Origin: Cynocephalus volans
Lineage: Eukaryota; Chordata; Mammalia; Dermoptera; Cynocephalidae
Assembly (NCBI RefSeq): GCF_027409185.1
Contig: NC_084465.1
Span: 34,761,864 to 34,825,863, forward strand
Direction: 5' to 3'
DNA length: 64,000 nt
Below are positions 1 through 11,475 of the stretch, piece by piece (position 1 is the stretch's first letter; every line of letters begins with the position of its first letter). The notes below the pieces were generated by a model. The model had not been told where the DNA came from and made no database searches. It saw only the letters and a list, made by a program, of their open reading frames with translations. The translations under genes and the position numbers were made by a program.

Positions 1-1960
1 AGATGACATGATCCTATATATCGAACAGCCTAAAGCCTCTACAAAAAAACTGTTGGAATTGATAATGATTTCAGCAAAGTAGCAGGATACAAAATCAACA
101 CACAAAAATCAGTAACATTTCTATTCTCTAATAGTGAACATGCAGAATGAGAAATCAAGAAAGCCTGCCCATTTACAATAGCCACCAAAAAAATAAAATA
201 CTTAGGAATTGAGTTAACCAAGGATGTGAAAAATCTCTGTAATGAGAAGTACAAACCAGTGCTGAGAGAAATTAGAGAGGATACAAGAAGATGGAAAGAT
301 ATCCCATGCTCTTGGATTGGAAGAATCAACATAGTGAAAATGTCCATACTACCGAAAGTGATATACAAATTCAGTGCAATCCCCATCAAAATTCCAATGA
401 AATTTTTCTCAGAAATGGAAAGAACTATCCAGACATTTATATGGAATAACAAAAGACCACGCATAGCCAAAGCAATGCTGAGCAAAATAAATAAAGCTGG
501 AGGCATAACACTTTCTGACTTTAAAGTATACCACAAAGCTTTAATAACCAAAACAGTATGGCACTGGCATAAAAACAGACACACTGACCAATGGAATAGA
601 ATAGAGAATCCAGAAATCAACCCACACACCTACAGCCATCTGATCTTTGACAAAGGCACCAAGCCTATACATTGGGGAAGAGACTGCCTCTTCAGCAAAT
701 GGTGCTGGGAGAACTGGATATCAATATGCAGGAGAATGAAACTAGACCCTCTCCTTTCACCATACACTAAAGTCAACTCAAAATGGATTAAAGAATTAAA
801 TATACACCCTGAAACAATAAAACTTCTTAAAGAAAATATATGAGAAACACTTCAGGAAATAGGACTGGGCACAGACTTCATGAATACGACCCCAAAAGCA
901 CGGGCAACCAAAGGAAAAATAAACAAATGGGATTATATCAAACTAAAGAGCTCCTGCACAGCAAAAGAAACAATTAACAGAGTTAAACGACAACCAACCG
1001 AGTGGGAGAAAATATTTGCAAAATATACATCTGACAAAGGATTAATATCCAGAATATACAAGGAACACAAACAACTTTACAAGAAAAAAATGAGCAACCC
1101 AATTAAAAAATGGGCAAAAGAGCTAAGTAGGCCTTTCTTTAAGGAAGATATACAAATGGCCAACAGACATATGAAAAAATGCTTAACATCACTCAGCATC
1201 CGGGAAATGCAAATCAAAACTACACTGAGATACCATCTCACCCCAGTTAGGATGACTAAAACCCAAAAGACTCTGAACGATAAATGCTGGCAAGGTTGCG
1301 GAGAAAAAGGAACTCTCGTACATTGTTGGTGGGACTGCAAAATGGTGCAGCCTCTATGGAAAATGGTACGAAGATTCCTCAAACAATTGCAGATAGATCT
1401 GCCATATGACCCAGATATCCCACTGTTGGGAATATACCCAGAGGAATGGAAATCATCAAGTTGAAGGTATACCTGTTCCCCAATGTTCATCGCAGCACTC
1501 TTTACAATACCCAAGAGTTGGAACCAGCCCAAATGTCCATTATCAGATGAGTGGATATGGAAAATGTGGTGTATCTACACAATGGAATACTACTCAGCTA
1601 TAAAAACGAATGAAATACTGCCATATGCAACAACATGGATGGACCTTGAGAGAATTATACTAAGTGAAACAAGTCAGGCACAGAAAGAGAAATACCACAT
1701 GTTCTCACTTATCGGTGGAAGCTAAAAATTAATATATAAATTCACAGACACACAGACAAACAAAAACCGGGGAGAGGGGACGGAAGAAGATACAACAACT
1801 ACGATTCCTTGAAGTTGATACGACAAGCAAACAGAAAGGACATTGTTGGGAGGGAGGGGGGAGAAGGAGGAAGGAGGGAGGTTTTGGTAAGGGGCCACAG
1901 TAATCAACCACATTGTATATTGACAAAATAAAATTAAGAAAAAAAAAAAGAAAAAAAAAA
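1..1960 (+). mobile_element. L1 retrotransposon, 3' end of ORF2 and 3' UTR (broken)
   Basis: The first bases encode the ADDM part of the L1 reverse-transcriptase catalytic motif in frame 2. A frameshift at about base 60 moves the reading to frame 1. That frame then runs to the ORF2 end at 1723-1725, interrupted by TGA codons at 148, 841 and 1462. Typical L1 ORF2 C-terminal phrases are present, such as [11 protein letters not shown] (codons near 1580-1610) and MFSLIGGS before the stop. The 3' UTR holds a G-rich polypurine tract (1848-1887) and ends in an A-rich tail (about 1926-1960). The few stops and long open stretches suggest a moderately young copy that is inactive. The 5' part lies outside the window. 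Confidence 0.93.
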
Positions 1961-2079
1961 CACAGTAAATGAGAAAGGAGATTGGTCTGCAATAGAAGCA
2001 TGGAAAGATGAGAATCACAGAGACATATGCTGGCAGTGCCCATTCTGACTCCATCCTGATCCTGATCCACATGCACAAC

Positions 2080-2574
2080 TCTTTCCTGGCCTCTTGGCAG
2101 GTAAATCCAAGTGGAGATGGATGTTGCTAGGGCTTGGAGGCAATTATTCCCATTCCTTATGTGAAAGCATTCTCTAAGAGAAACATTCCTAACTCCTCTT
2201 TCCCCTATTCACTCCCTCCCAGGGGAGGAGTAATGTCTTATCTAAGAAGTGAAGTTTGTGAGAGAAAGATGGCATTCTTTGCTCTCTTGCCCTCTCTCCT
2301 CTTTGGAAACCGCCTTCCAGCAGGATGGATACATGACTTTTGGTCTTCTCTACTGCCTTGTGGTCAGAGGCCTGTCTGTGGAGGTAGCTGGGGTTGAACG
2401 GTTATACCAGTGACAGGGTTGGTTGGTCTAATTCACTGGAGAGAGATTATCCAGTTTGCTTAATTGTGCAGCTAAAGTTGTATCTCTGCTCCAGACTTTG
2501 TCAGTAATAAAGCTGACATTTTGAGCCCCATCTGTTTGACTCCACATTTGCCTTTTAGTTGGTACCAAAGTTGG
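2080..2574 (+). mobile_element. Probable ERVL-type LTR remnant with primer-binding-like end
   Basis: Near 2505 there is an AATAAAG polyadenylation-like signal. About 50 bases further on, 2560-2574 read TGGTACCAAAGTTGG. ERVL/MaLR elements commonly have TGGTACCA-type sites just after the 5' LTR, complementary to the 3' end of tRNA-Leu. The left boundary is a guess because the LTR start was not identified. No retroviral genes are recognisable downstream. Confidence 0.4.
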
Positions 2575-4575
2575 AAGTGAAGGAGGATTTACTGTCTGTT
2601 AGGATCCTCTAAACCCTGGCAGATACATCAGATTATTTCATGCTGGTGGCATTAATTATCCAAATCATATACCTAACTCCTCATGTTCTGACTCCATCTT
2701 CACCAAGCAGCCTTCAGATAATAATTTGCCTGTTTATGAGCCTTGTTTACAGGAAAATAAAGTGTGCACCAGAAGATTTTAAGTGACTGGCCTCTTTAGC
2801 AGTTATATTTATCCCTGTAAATTAACACATTGACATTTTGTTTTGATACTTTACTTTTGTGAGCCTGGTTAATGTGAATTGGCCCTTAAGAGATAGATCT
2901 ATCAATTGAATGACACTGAAATTTGTAAGCAAAATAGACAAAGCTCCAAGAGATTTTAGAATTTGATCCAATATACTTGTGATATAACAGAAAGAGTTGT
3001 GTGGTTTGATTAATGAAAGAAAATGTAGGGTTGCCTAACATTCAAATGTCTTTGCCTCTGGATATGAATACATTTGCTTGTGTTTAGTACTAAGGAAAAC
3101 AAAATCCAATTAAGAGGTATGTCCACCTGGGTGGGAGTTATAGATTCCCACCTGACTTGAAAATTAAGTAATAATATGATTTACTTCTAATGGATATGAG
3201 CCACATGAAGTTTCTCTCTTTCACTTTTGAAGTTCTTATGGTAGCGTGCTGTAATCTGCGGGGTTTGGTATGTTCCACCCGCATCACAGATAGGATCCAG
3301 TCTTAAGAACTAGCCTCAGATAATTGAGAAGCTGAGAAGGCAGCTCCAAAAATTATATGGGGATATAACCCCTAAAATTTTGTAAGATGGTATGTTTCCT
3401 TTGTGGAAAAGCATTTTTCACATCTGGGAAGATTTAGAATTAATTGTAGAAATTTTTAAAGGAACCAAAATGTAATATTAGTATTTTTACATTAATTAAT
3501 ATGCATGTATTTGCTATAGTAAGTATCTGTAATATATGAGAGACTTTAATCTGTTAGAATAACAGGTCAAGCTTCTAACAACATTTTAAAATTGAAAACT
3601 GATTTAGAATTGCATGTCTAGACTGAATATATGTGTATATTTAAGAAATATTATTTCTTAATAATATTTAAGAAATTATTTTTATTGATTATTTAAGAAA
3701 ACTCAAAGAAAACCACTTTTAAAGTTTCATTTATTAATTTCATAGGTATTGCTTAATACTTGAGAAAGTTTGTTAGGTAATTTATGTATTATATTAAAAA
3801 ATTGAGTATATTAAAAGTATTAATGCAGTTTTAAGTGTTAAAAGGATTTTATTTAACAAGGTTTATAACTGGTTTCAGATAGTAATTTAAAGGCCTTCTT
3901 TAAAGTGACTGAAAATTTGCTTGCTTTATAAATAAAATAATAAGGTTTATAAATTGAACTGAAAACTGTGAAGAGCAAATCCTTTTTTACTTATAACTTT
4001 AATAGATTGAATATTTTAAAAACGAACATAACTTATTAATGATTTTTTTCCACATAAAAACGAGTCTGGAGGAACCAAAATTCTCATTTAATAAGAACCA
4101 CTTTTAGTACTTGTATAAATCAAATTTCTGACATCAAAAAATTGAGGTCAGCATGTAGATGAGGCTACAGGAAGTTTAGCAAAATAATGCCGATCCAGGA
4201 TGATTCTTGGGAGAGAGGCAACTGACCTTTAACATGCTACATTCTGACGGCAATGTTAGTAATTCCCTTCCTTTCTAAAATTTCTACAACTTTTTTAGTA
4301 TTTTATTAAAATAAATTATTTCCTTAAAGAACTGAATATTTAAATATACAACAATATCATTGAGATTAAAACATATACTTTAAGTGATAATCATAGGTCT
4401 TACACTTTCAAGCAAGTCAGCTTTGGTAATAATGAAGACAGACTTGTAACTTTAATAATGTAATTTACCTAATTTCTTAATGATTTTTTTGTGAGTTTGC
4501 ACTTCAAAAGAGCTTTTGCCCTTTGGTAGATTCTATTATGATGCATGCATAGATCACTAGTTATCAGTGGCAAGG
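2575..4575. other. AT-rich intergenic DNA, no feature recognised
   Basis: Mostly AT-rich sequence with short A/T repeats around 3600-3840. No ORF, RNA gene or repeat family was identified with confidence. Part may be degraded ERV internal sequence following the LTR remnant. Confidence 0.5.
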
Positions 4576-4579
4576 GAGT

Positions 4580-4735
4580 TTGGGGTCAAGACAGACCTTG
4601 ACTTTAATTCTTGTTCAACCTTGTACTAGTTTTGAGAACTTGGGTAAGATATTCAATCTCTTACTTTCCTACTTGGGGATGATAATACTTACATTATAGG
4701 GTCGATGTATTATATGAAAAGAGTTGTTACACAAC
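4580..4735 (+). repeat. MIR SINE fragment
   Basis: Diverged match to the MIR core and 3' half: a segment equivalent to 'ttgggtaagatattcaatct' followed by a 'cctacttggggatgataata' analogue of the usual MIR sequence. Confidence 0.7.
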
Positions 4736-4812
4736 TGGCTTTCATTGAATAATGGATACAATTCTTATGGGTAGTATGAAAACAAGTGCCTGTGTGTTAG
4801 GTAAGAAGGGTT

Positions 4813-4830
4813 GAGTTTCTGCAGAGGGTT

Positions 4831-4923
<93 letters not shown>

Positions 4924-4968
4924 TTTCTGCAGAGGGTTCAGTGTGTGTGTGTGTGTGTGTGTGTGTGA
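4813..4968 (+). repeat. Duplicated 20-mer with two (GT)n tracts
   Basis: A 20-bp sequence (GAGTTTCTGCAGAGGGTTCA) occurs at 4813-4832 and again, identical, at 4921-4940. Each copy is followed by a (GT)n tract: about 44 units at 4833-4920 and about 13 at 4941-4967. It is a compound tandem duplication. ORFs read through it are low-complexity artefacts. Confidence 0.95.
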
Positions 4969-6945
4969 AGGACCAGCTGCTTTGACAACTTGCCTGCTGT
5001 GAATCATGGCTGGCTGCCAAACGGAGGCTCCAAAGACCCTTCTGCAAAGTTAGGCGATGAGATGATCTGCATAGTGTAAATGATACCCTGCCAGAACTCT
5101 AGCTTCAGACTTCATGGAGTGGAAGCTCTGGCCTAATGCAATCTCCTGGAGATCACATACTCGGTACCCCATTGGAGTGAAAAAATCCTTATGCTACACA
5201 ATTTTCCATATAGATTTTTTGCTGCCTGCTTAATGCCTTAGGATTTCCTTTATTCACCAGTCATATACCCAGGTATCAGTTTTGTTCAAGTAGCCAATGG
5301 GTACTTGTGTTCTTCCACCTCCCAGGATTATTTGAGGCAAAGTGTCCAGACTTAAAATAGGTTTTGTGGAAGCTGTAAAAAGATTATCTTTTACAGACTG
5401 TGTGATTGATGAAATTCTTAAAGTGGCAGTTTGTATCCTGCTCCAACTAAACAACATTCTAATAGGATCTAGAAAGAGAGAAAGAGAGAGAACAAAGATG
5501 CTGACAAGATTCAGATTCAAAAAGAATGAGATTTTTTAGAGAGCTATATTAAGGGTAAAAGATAGCTCCTGCACTGACAGCCTTACTAAAATTCACTGTT
5601 TTTCAATTAAGCCTTTGTACATCTACAAACACTTTTTAAATGGAATAACAGAGATGGAATCTAATGGACAACAGGAGAAAATTGACACCAGTTCCACGAA
5701 GTAAAGAACACAGAAATCAAAGGCTTAACCATCATCCCAAATACACTTTATTGATATCTTCTGTTTGATGTGCCAAAAGTAAAAAATTTCCAGTTGATAA
5801 TCCATTCCATTGAACTTTTTCTAATCTGACCTAGAGGAAACTGCATCTTTTAGGCATAAAATACATGTTGATTGACTAACTTTAATTTGCATTTAAGAGC
5901 TAGTAATACTTCCTGTAATGATATAAATTTTGATTGAGTAAAACTACTATTTTTTACTATGTTATTTTAGAGAAGTTAATATTTTAACTTGAATAATGTG
6001 TTTACAGAGTGCCTATAGAACATTTTTAGACACTTAGGAGATGAACAGTAGAGAGAACCTTTAAGGAGGCCACAGTCTAGTGAAGAATACAGACAAATAA
6101 TTCTAGTAAACCATTTTCACGCCAAAAGAGGCTTACATAGGGTGTACCGGAGCATCAGTGGCACTTAATTTGGCTGATGTCAAAGAGTTCTGTTTTAGGC
6201 CTACTGTGTTGAAAATGCCAGTGAGTTGTCAGTAGGAAGATGAATTTATGGTGCTGCGATTTTGGAGCAAGTAAGGCTATAGATGGAACTCTAGGGAGTA
6301 TTTACGATTATGGAACAGTCAAAGGCCTCTGAGAAGCCTTTGTCACTCGTGTAATGTTGTGCTATTCCTTATGATTAATTTCAAGTATACATGAAAATGT
6401 AATTTATATATAAATATTTAGGGTGGCTTTTGAATTGATAAAAAAAGACTTGATGATAAATTTGGTAGGAAATATACAAAAGAGCAGTCTTAAAAGATTA
6501 CAGTTTCTAATCTCAGTTGTACAGATCCTTTTGACTAATTTCTATAATAATCTATGAAATTAATGAAAAATGAAAGAAATTAATAAATGTTATTAAAATA
6601 ATAAAAATTTGTCATAAAATTAACATAAAAGGGTCAAATGTTTGTTTAACCTAGTTTATTTAATTATATGTTTTAGTTATATTCAGACCTATTTAAAACT
6701 TTACTGTGATTTCATAATTATGATGGATATGTTTCAGTAATAAATTTGGCAAAATGCAGAGCAATGGAAAAGAAAATAAAATTACTCATAATTTAACCTC
6801 TCCCCTGCTCTCTCCCCCTGATAAATTCTTACTAGTTTAATATTTTCTATAATATTTGTATACATGGGTGTGTATGTGTTTGTGTATGTGTTTTCTGGTC
6901 CATTTTAATTTGAGGGACATGAAAGTATTTCTCATGGCTGCTATT
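4969..6945. other. Intergenic DNA without recognised gene
   Basis: Single-copy-looking, AT-rich sequence. The stretch about 6000-6120 resembles diverged L2-type text (an 'agatgaacagtagagagaacc' region) but is too degraded to bound. No functional feature was seen. Confidence 0.45.
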
Positions 6946-6954
6946 TCTTTGAAT

Positions 6955-7255
6955 ATAGGGTAGCAGCACAGTGTAGTAAAAAGAACACAAAATTAAAATT
7001 AGCCAGATCTATTTTCTAGTTATACAAACTGGGGTAAATTATTTAACCTCTGAGTTGATTCACCTGGCTTAAATTTCCAGTTCTATCATTTGTTGGCATG
7101 CAACCTTGGGCAAATTTCCAAGGTTGCATGAAGAATTTCAGTTTCCTTATCTGTAAAATAGGGACAATAATACCTATTGCACATGATAGTTAGGAGGATT
7201 AAATGAGATAGCACATGTAAAATAAATAAAAATTGTTTACTGCAAAAAATAAATG
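6955..7255 (+). repeat. MIR SINE with internal inverted duplication
   Basis: A recognisable MIR runs from an 'agcagcacagtgtagtaaaa' start to an 'ggattaaatgagatagcaca' end. The usual 'accttgggcaa' core is followed by its own inverted copy, giving 13-bp perfect arms at 7097-7109 and 7118-7130 with an 8-base loop. Confidence 0.8.
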
Positions 7256-7329
7256 AGTTGAGATAAAGAATAGCTGTGAGAGTTGGTTGGGATGGGATCT
7301 ACCTTAATTAGGGTCAGTGTGCATGCTAT

Positions 7330-8140
7330 CTTGGAGGAAGTCTCAGAAATTAGAGGGAGCTAGTCATAAGAAAGTCAGGAGCCAGAGTGTTCCAGGTGAA
7401 AAGCACAGCATGTGCAAAAGCCCAGGGCAGGAAAGAGGTTGATGTGTTTCAGAAACCAGGCATAGACCAGTAGGGCTCTAGTCCAGTAATTGAGGAGAAG
7501 AGGTTGGAGGTCTATGTAGGGACAGTTTCATGCAGTGTTTAATAATCATGGTGAGGAGTTTGCATTTTATTCTAATTGCAATGAAAAAGTATTTCAGTGT
7601 TTAAGTATATGAATTACCTGATTTATTTCTATTTTAGGGATATCCCTCTACATTTTTATGGAGAATGGTTTGAGGGGAGCAAATATGGATGTGGAAAAGG
7701 CTGTGGAAGTCATCCAGTGGAGAGATGGCAGTTTTCTTGACTAGGTTGGTGGCGTTGGAAATAGATTGAGATGGATTTAAGCGTGTTTTGCAGAAGGATT
7801 AATAGAATTTTCCATTAAAGTGAGCACAGTGTAGGAATAAAAAAGAAGAGGAGGAACCAAGGACAAAACCTAGGTTTCTGGTTGAAAAAAATGGTTTGAA
7901 TGAGTGTTGATGCCATTCACTGCTTATTGAGAAGTAGTGTGGTGTTCTGCCTAGGAGAGTTCCCTTCTGCTCACATTAAGTATGAGATATCCTGTGGCTG
8001 GTTGGATAGTAGAGTCTGGAGTTCCCAGTAGAGGGAGTCTGGGCTGGTTTAGGAGTCATCAGGATATAAGTGTAATTGAAACCTGAGAACTAATTGAGAT
8101 TGTATAAGGGAAGGGGGAGACTGTGAAGAGAAAGAAAAGA
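7330..8140 (-). repeat. L2 LINE fragment
   Basis: Contains antisense L2 hallmarks in order: 'gcacagcatgtgcaaaagcc', 'ggtgaggagtttgcatttta', 'gagtctggagttcccagtag' and 'gagtcatcaggatataagtg'. Highly diverged. The left limit could reach further. Confidence 0.75.
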
Positions 8141-10765
8141 AAGGAAAATAACTGGAAGGGACAAAATGGCTCAGAAAATGCAGCTGCTCCCCGTTCCATC
8201 ATCTCCCAGTGCCCTGCAGGGAAAAAGAGCTCTTGAAATTAATCCCGGGTTAATTTGGTGGAGTAGGGAGGGGACAGTAGAGATGTATATGAAAGCCTTA
8301 AATAGAAGCAGCTGCTGATTCTTCTGGGTAGTAATTTGATGACTATTTATTTAGCTTCAGTTGAATAATTTTGTTGAGTAGATGAAACAGTTTAAAATAT
8401 TCTTATGCTGCACTGTGTATACCTTTATGTCTTACTAGTTTTGTTTTGTTTTTTTTAAACTGCATGGATAGATTCACAGAAGGGTATTTTCAGGTGGGAT
8501 CAAAATGTTCTTAGGGTATTAAAAAGTTGGATATACTGTATGCTTCAGTTTCAGTTAACCTAATGAGCAAATACCACTATTAAAATTCAAAAGCACTATA
8601 TAGCTATTAATAATGAATGATGATTTCTATTTGTGCTATACACATTGTTATAAAATAAAATAAAATTATATTGCCAGTTTACATATATTATGTCTGTGAT
8701 AGTAGATTTTTGGGGGTTGATATGTATAGAAAAGCAAACATTTAATAAGCCAATAATAGTTTTAGAATGATTATTTTATGAACCAAGAAACTTTCCTTCG
8801 TTCTTCTTATTGAGCCTGTAAGCTTGGGACCTTTTTCTTTCTTTCTTTCTTTTTTCCTAAGGCATGAAAGAGATGAAAATCTAAAGCGTCCTTGTTATGG
8901 TCTGCACTGAAGTTACTAAGTTAAAAAACAAGTTCAGCAAGTTTTAAAGAAAAGACCTGTTAGTTAAGTAGAAGGCAAATATTTTTCTTAGTGCTGAGTG
9001 GAAAAGGGAAAGTTTCATATGACACATCAGTGTTCAATCAGTTCTCATGTGAAGTCCTTTTAACTCAGAGAAGAGGGAGTCCACAAAGTAACGAATTTGA
9101 AATGAGGATAATTTACATGAGCAATTTTTTTTTTCCTCAGAAAATGCAGAAAGAAGAGATGGTGCTATGTTATGCAGCGCCTCTGTACTTTTTCACGTAA
9201 AATATAAACTCACGCAATTATTTTGTATATGTTTTTGACTAGGATGAAACAGTTAAGGATAAGAATTAAAAAGAAGATGCTAAACGTAGTAAGGAAGGTT
9301 GGGAAAGGAAGTACGTTGTTGTAGCCAACCCCATTGTGTGTATGTGGTGATCAAATCTGCTTCTCATCTCCTGAACATCAAGCATCTCACACCTGGGTGG
9401 TGCCCCGAAGGTGTTGTTTACCTTCTGGGACACATGTGCTGTCTGGACACATTAGAACTGAAACAAGGCCTGGGGATGAGCCTCTAGAGCCTTCTCTCAA
9501 CAGTGGTCCTCATTCTGGGGAACTCAACTTGAAAAGGGGAGAGTACAGCTGTTCAATTTTAGAGCTGTGTGTTTAGTGAGGAGGGATGATTTTTGCTAGT
9601 TGTACCTTCAACCCAACTCCAAAGGGAGGTTTCCCCAGGAAATTCATTTAGTTTTCACATCCAAAATTCATACAGAAAAATAATGGAATCCCAAGCCTCT
9701 CTGATTATGAACCTATAACAAGAACTGCTCTACTGGCAGGGGGAAGACCAGCTCACCCCTACACATAACATCCTTCTTCCTCTTCTCCTGAGGGAAGAGT
9801 GGAAATGACCAGGGGAAGAAAGGAGGCATAATGCTGTGATTTGCCTACATCACCAGAAGCAACAGGGTACTGAAATGGGGGACAACAGTGGCAGTGGAAG
9901 TTGAATCACTATTTGGCATCTGTGTCTGTAGAACAAAGTTTTAATGATGCTTGGAGACTGGGTGAGATTGTCTGGTCCTCACTGAAGGAAAGAAGCATAT
10001 AAAAACTGCAGATTAAAAACAAATAAATGAACAAAAAAAACCCCTATGTTTATTGCATTACCCCTTCACTCCTGCAAACTCACGTTGATATAACTGGCAA
10101 TACACATTCCATTCAGGGGTTATATTAAAAATAACTAATACTATTATGGTCCAGGTACCAACAAATTAGAATGAATGTTCCAAAACCTTGGAACAGATTC
10201 TGGAGGATATGTGCTCTCCTAACATTAATGCTTAGATTCTACAGAGTGGACAGAGTGACCAAGGAGTCAGGGGGCTTAGAGCTGCAGCTTGTTACCAAGT
10301 AGTTCAGAAGAATTCAATATTTTAATGACTAGTATGGCCATATTAATGCTTTCCAGATGAATATGAGCTCTGACAAAATTATATAGGAGTTACCAAATAT
10401 TTTCTCCTCCTTTAAAACTTGAATCAATGGTGTGCAGCATACTTTTTATGTTTTAGTTCAATTAATGTATCTCAGCATGCATCCTTGACCACTCATCAGG
10501 TACTTATTTTACTAAACATTAATTTTGATGGTAAAAATGATTTTAGAACTACTCATTTTGGAACTTTCTTTACATGTCAGATCCATAATCAAAATTGAAT
10601 TATTATCAAACGGCTTTTATGGGTCCAAATCAAGACTCTATATATGTACTGAAATAACATTTTAAGGTATATATGCATTTGAAATATCTCAGGACCATTT
10701 TACATAAAGATTTGGGAGGAACTTATTTAGCACAGCCTTTCCAAGCATGGCTTTTAAAAAGGTAA
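8141..10765. other. Intergenic DNA without recognised gene
   Basis: No repeat family or gene was identified with confidence. Small ORFs at 8991-9200 and 9299-9576 have no recognisable domains and look random. Confidence 0.5.
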
Positions 10766-10768
10766 TTA

Positions 10769-10802
10769 TAAAATATAATTTATAAATATAAATTATATTT
10801 TA
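10769..10802. repeat. AT-rich palindrome
   Basis: Perfect 14-bp arms (10769-10782 and 10789-10802) of A/T only, with a 6-base loop. It could extrude as a cruciform but is probably neutral. Confidence 0.85.
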
Positions 10803-10826
10803 AAAATTGCCAGTGGAACAGATTGA

Positions 10827-11130
10827 TTTTTTTTTTTTTTTTTTTTTTTTGCCATTGATGCAAACAATCAGGTTGGATGCACTGTTTCCTGAGTTGATCT
10901 CATTTATGGTTCTGGCCAGCATATCAAATGGATTGGATATCCTGACTATCCAAAAATAGAGCATGCACATTAAGTTGTTTTCCAGCACCAATGTCAAGTT
11001 TGCGCCTACCCTCCCACCCCTCCCACAATGCCCTTGGTGATCAAGGGTCACATTTTCCAGGGGACAGCAAGGACCTGATCCTGCAAAACAAGGCTGACTC
11101 AGTCCAATTGGATGGCTCAAAGATTCCTTG
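10827..11130 (-). repeat. Poly-T-headed segment, possible minus-strand retrocopy
   Basis: A run of 24 T (10827-10850) borders about 280 bases that are richer in GC than the surroundings. Read on the minus strand this is an A-tail after a transcript-like segment with an open stretch of about 100 codons (11120-10800). I do not recognise the peptide, and I found neither a polyadenylation signal close to the tail nor a clear target-site duplication. It could equally be an unrelated poly-T. Confidence 0.3.
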
Positions 11131-11344
11131 GGTAGAGAAGGAAAGAAAAAAAATTATTAGGGAATTTGGAGAATTTTCTGTTTTGGACAATTATGTGCGG
11201 AATGCAGTCCTGTCTTGTGTGATTTTTCCAAGAGATAGCAGAATTAATTAAACAAAACAAAACAACTTTTTCTGACAGATAGGTAGGTAGATAATGATTA
11301 GGTAGCTACTTGTTAGATAGCTAGCTGGATTTTTTTTAATCAGG

Positions 11345-11475
11345 TTCAGATCAATCTCTTCTTCTCTCCTTGCCTTCTCTTCTCTTCCTTTTCCTCTTGA
11401 TATCTCTTCCTCTCCCCACTCCTCCCTGCCTCCCTTCCTCTTTTCTTCTTCCTTTCCTCCCTCACTCCCATTCTG
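11345..11475 (+). repeat. CT-rich low-complexity tract
   Basis: Imperfect pyrimidine-rich stretch with scattered purines. The minus-strand ORF of E/K/R/G residues over it is a composition artefact. Confidence 0.9.

Noticed and set aside
226..1725. L1 ORF2 as an active reverse transcriptase
   Set aside because: One frameshift near base 60 and in-frame stops at 148, 841 and 1462. The copy cannot make an intact ORF2 protein from what is visible.
4742..5047. ORFs of repeated Cys-Val or Thr-His over the (GT)n region
   Set aside because: Direct translation of a dinucleotide microsatellite.
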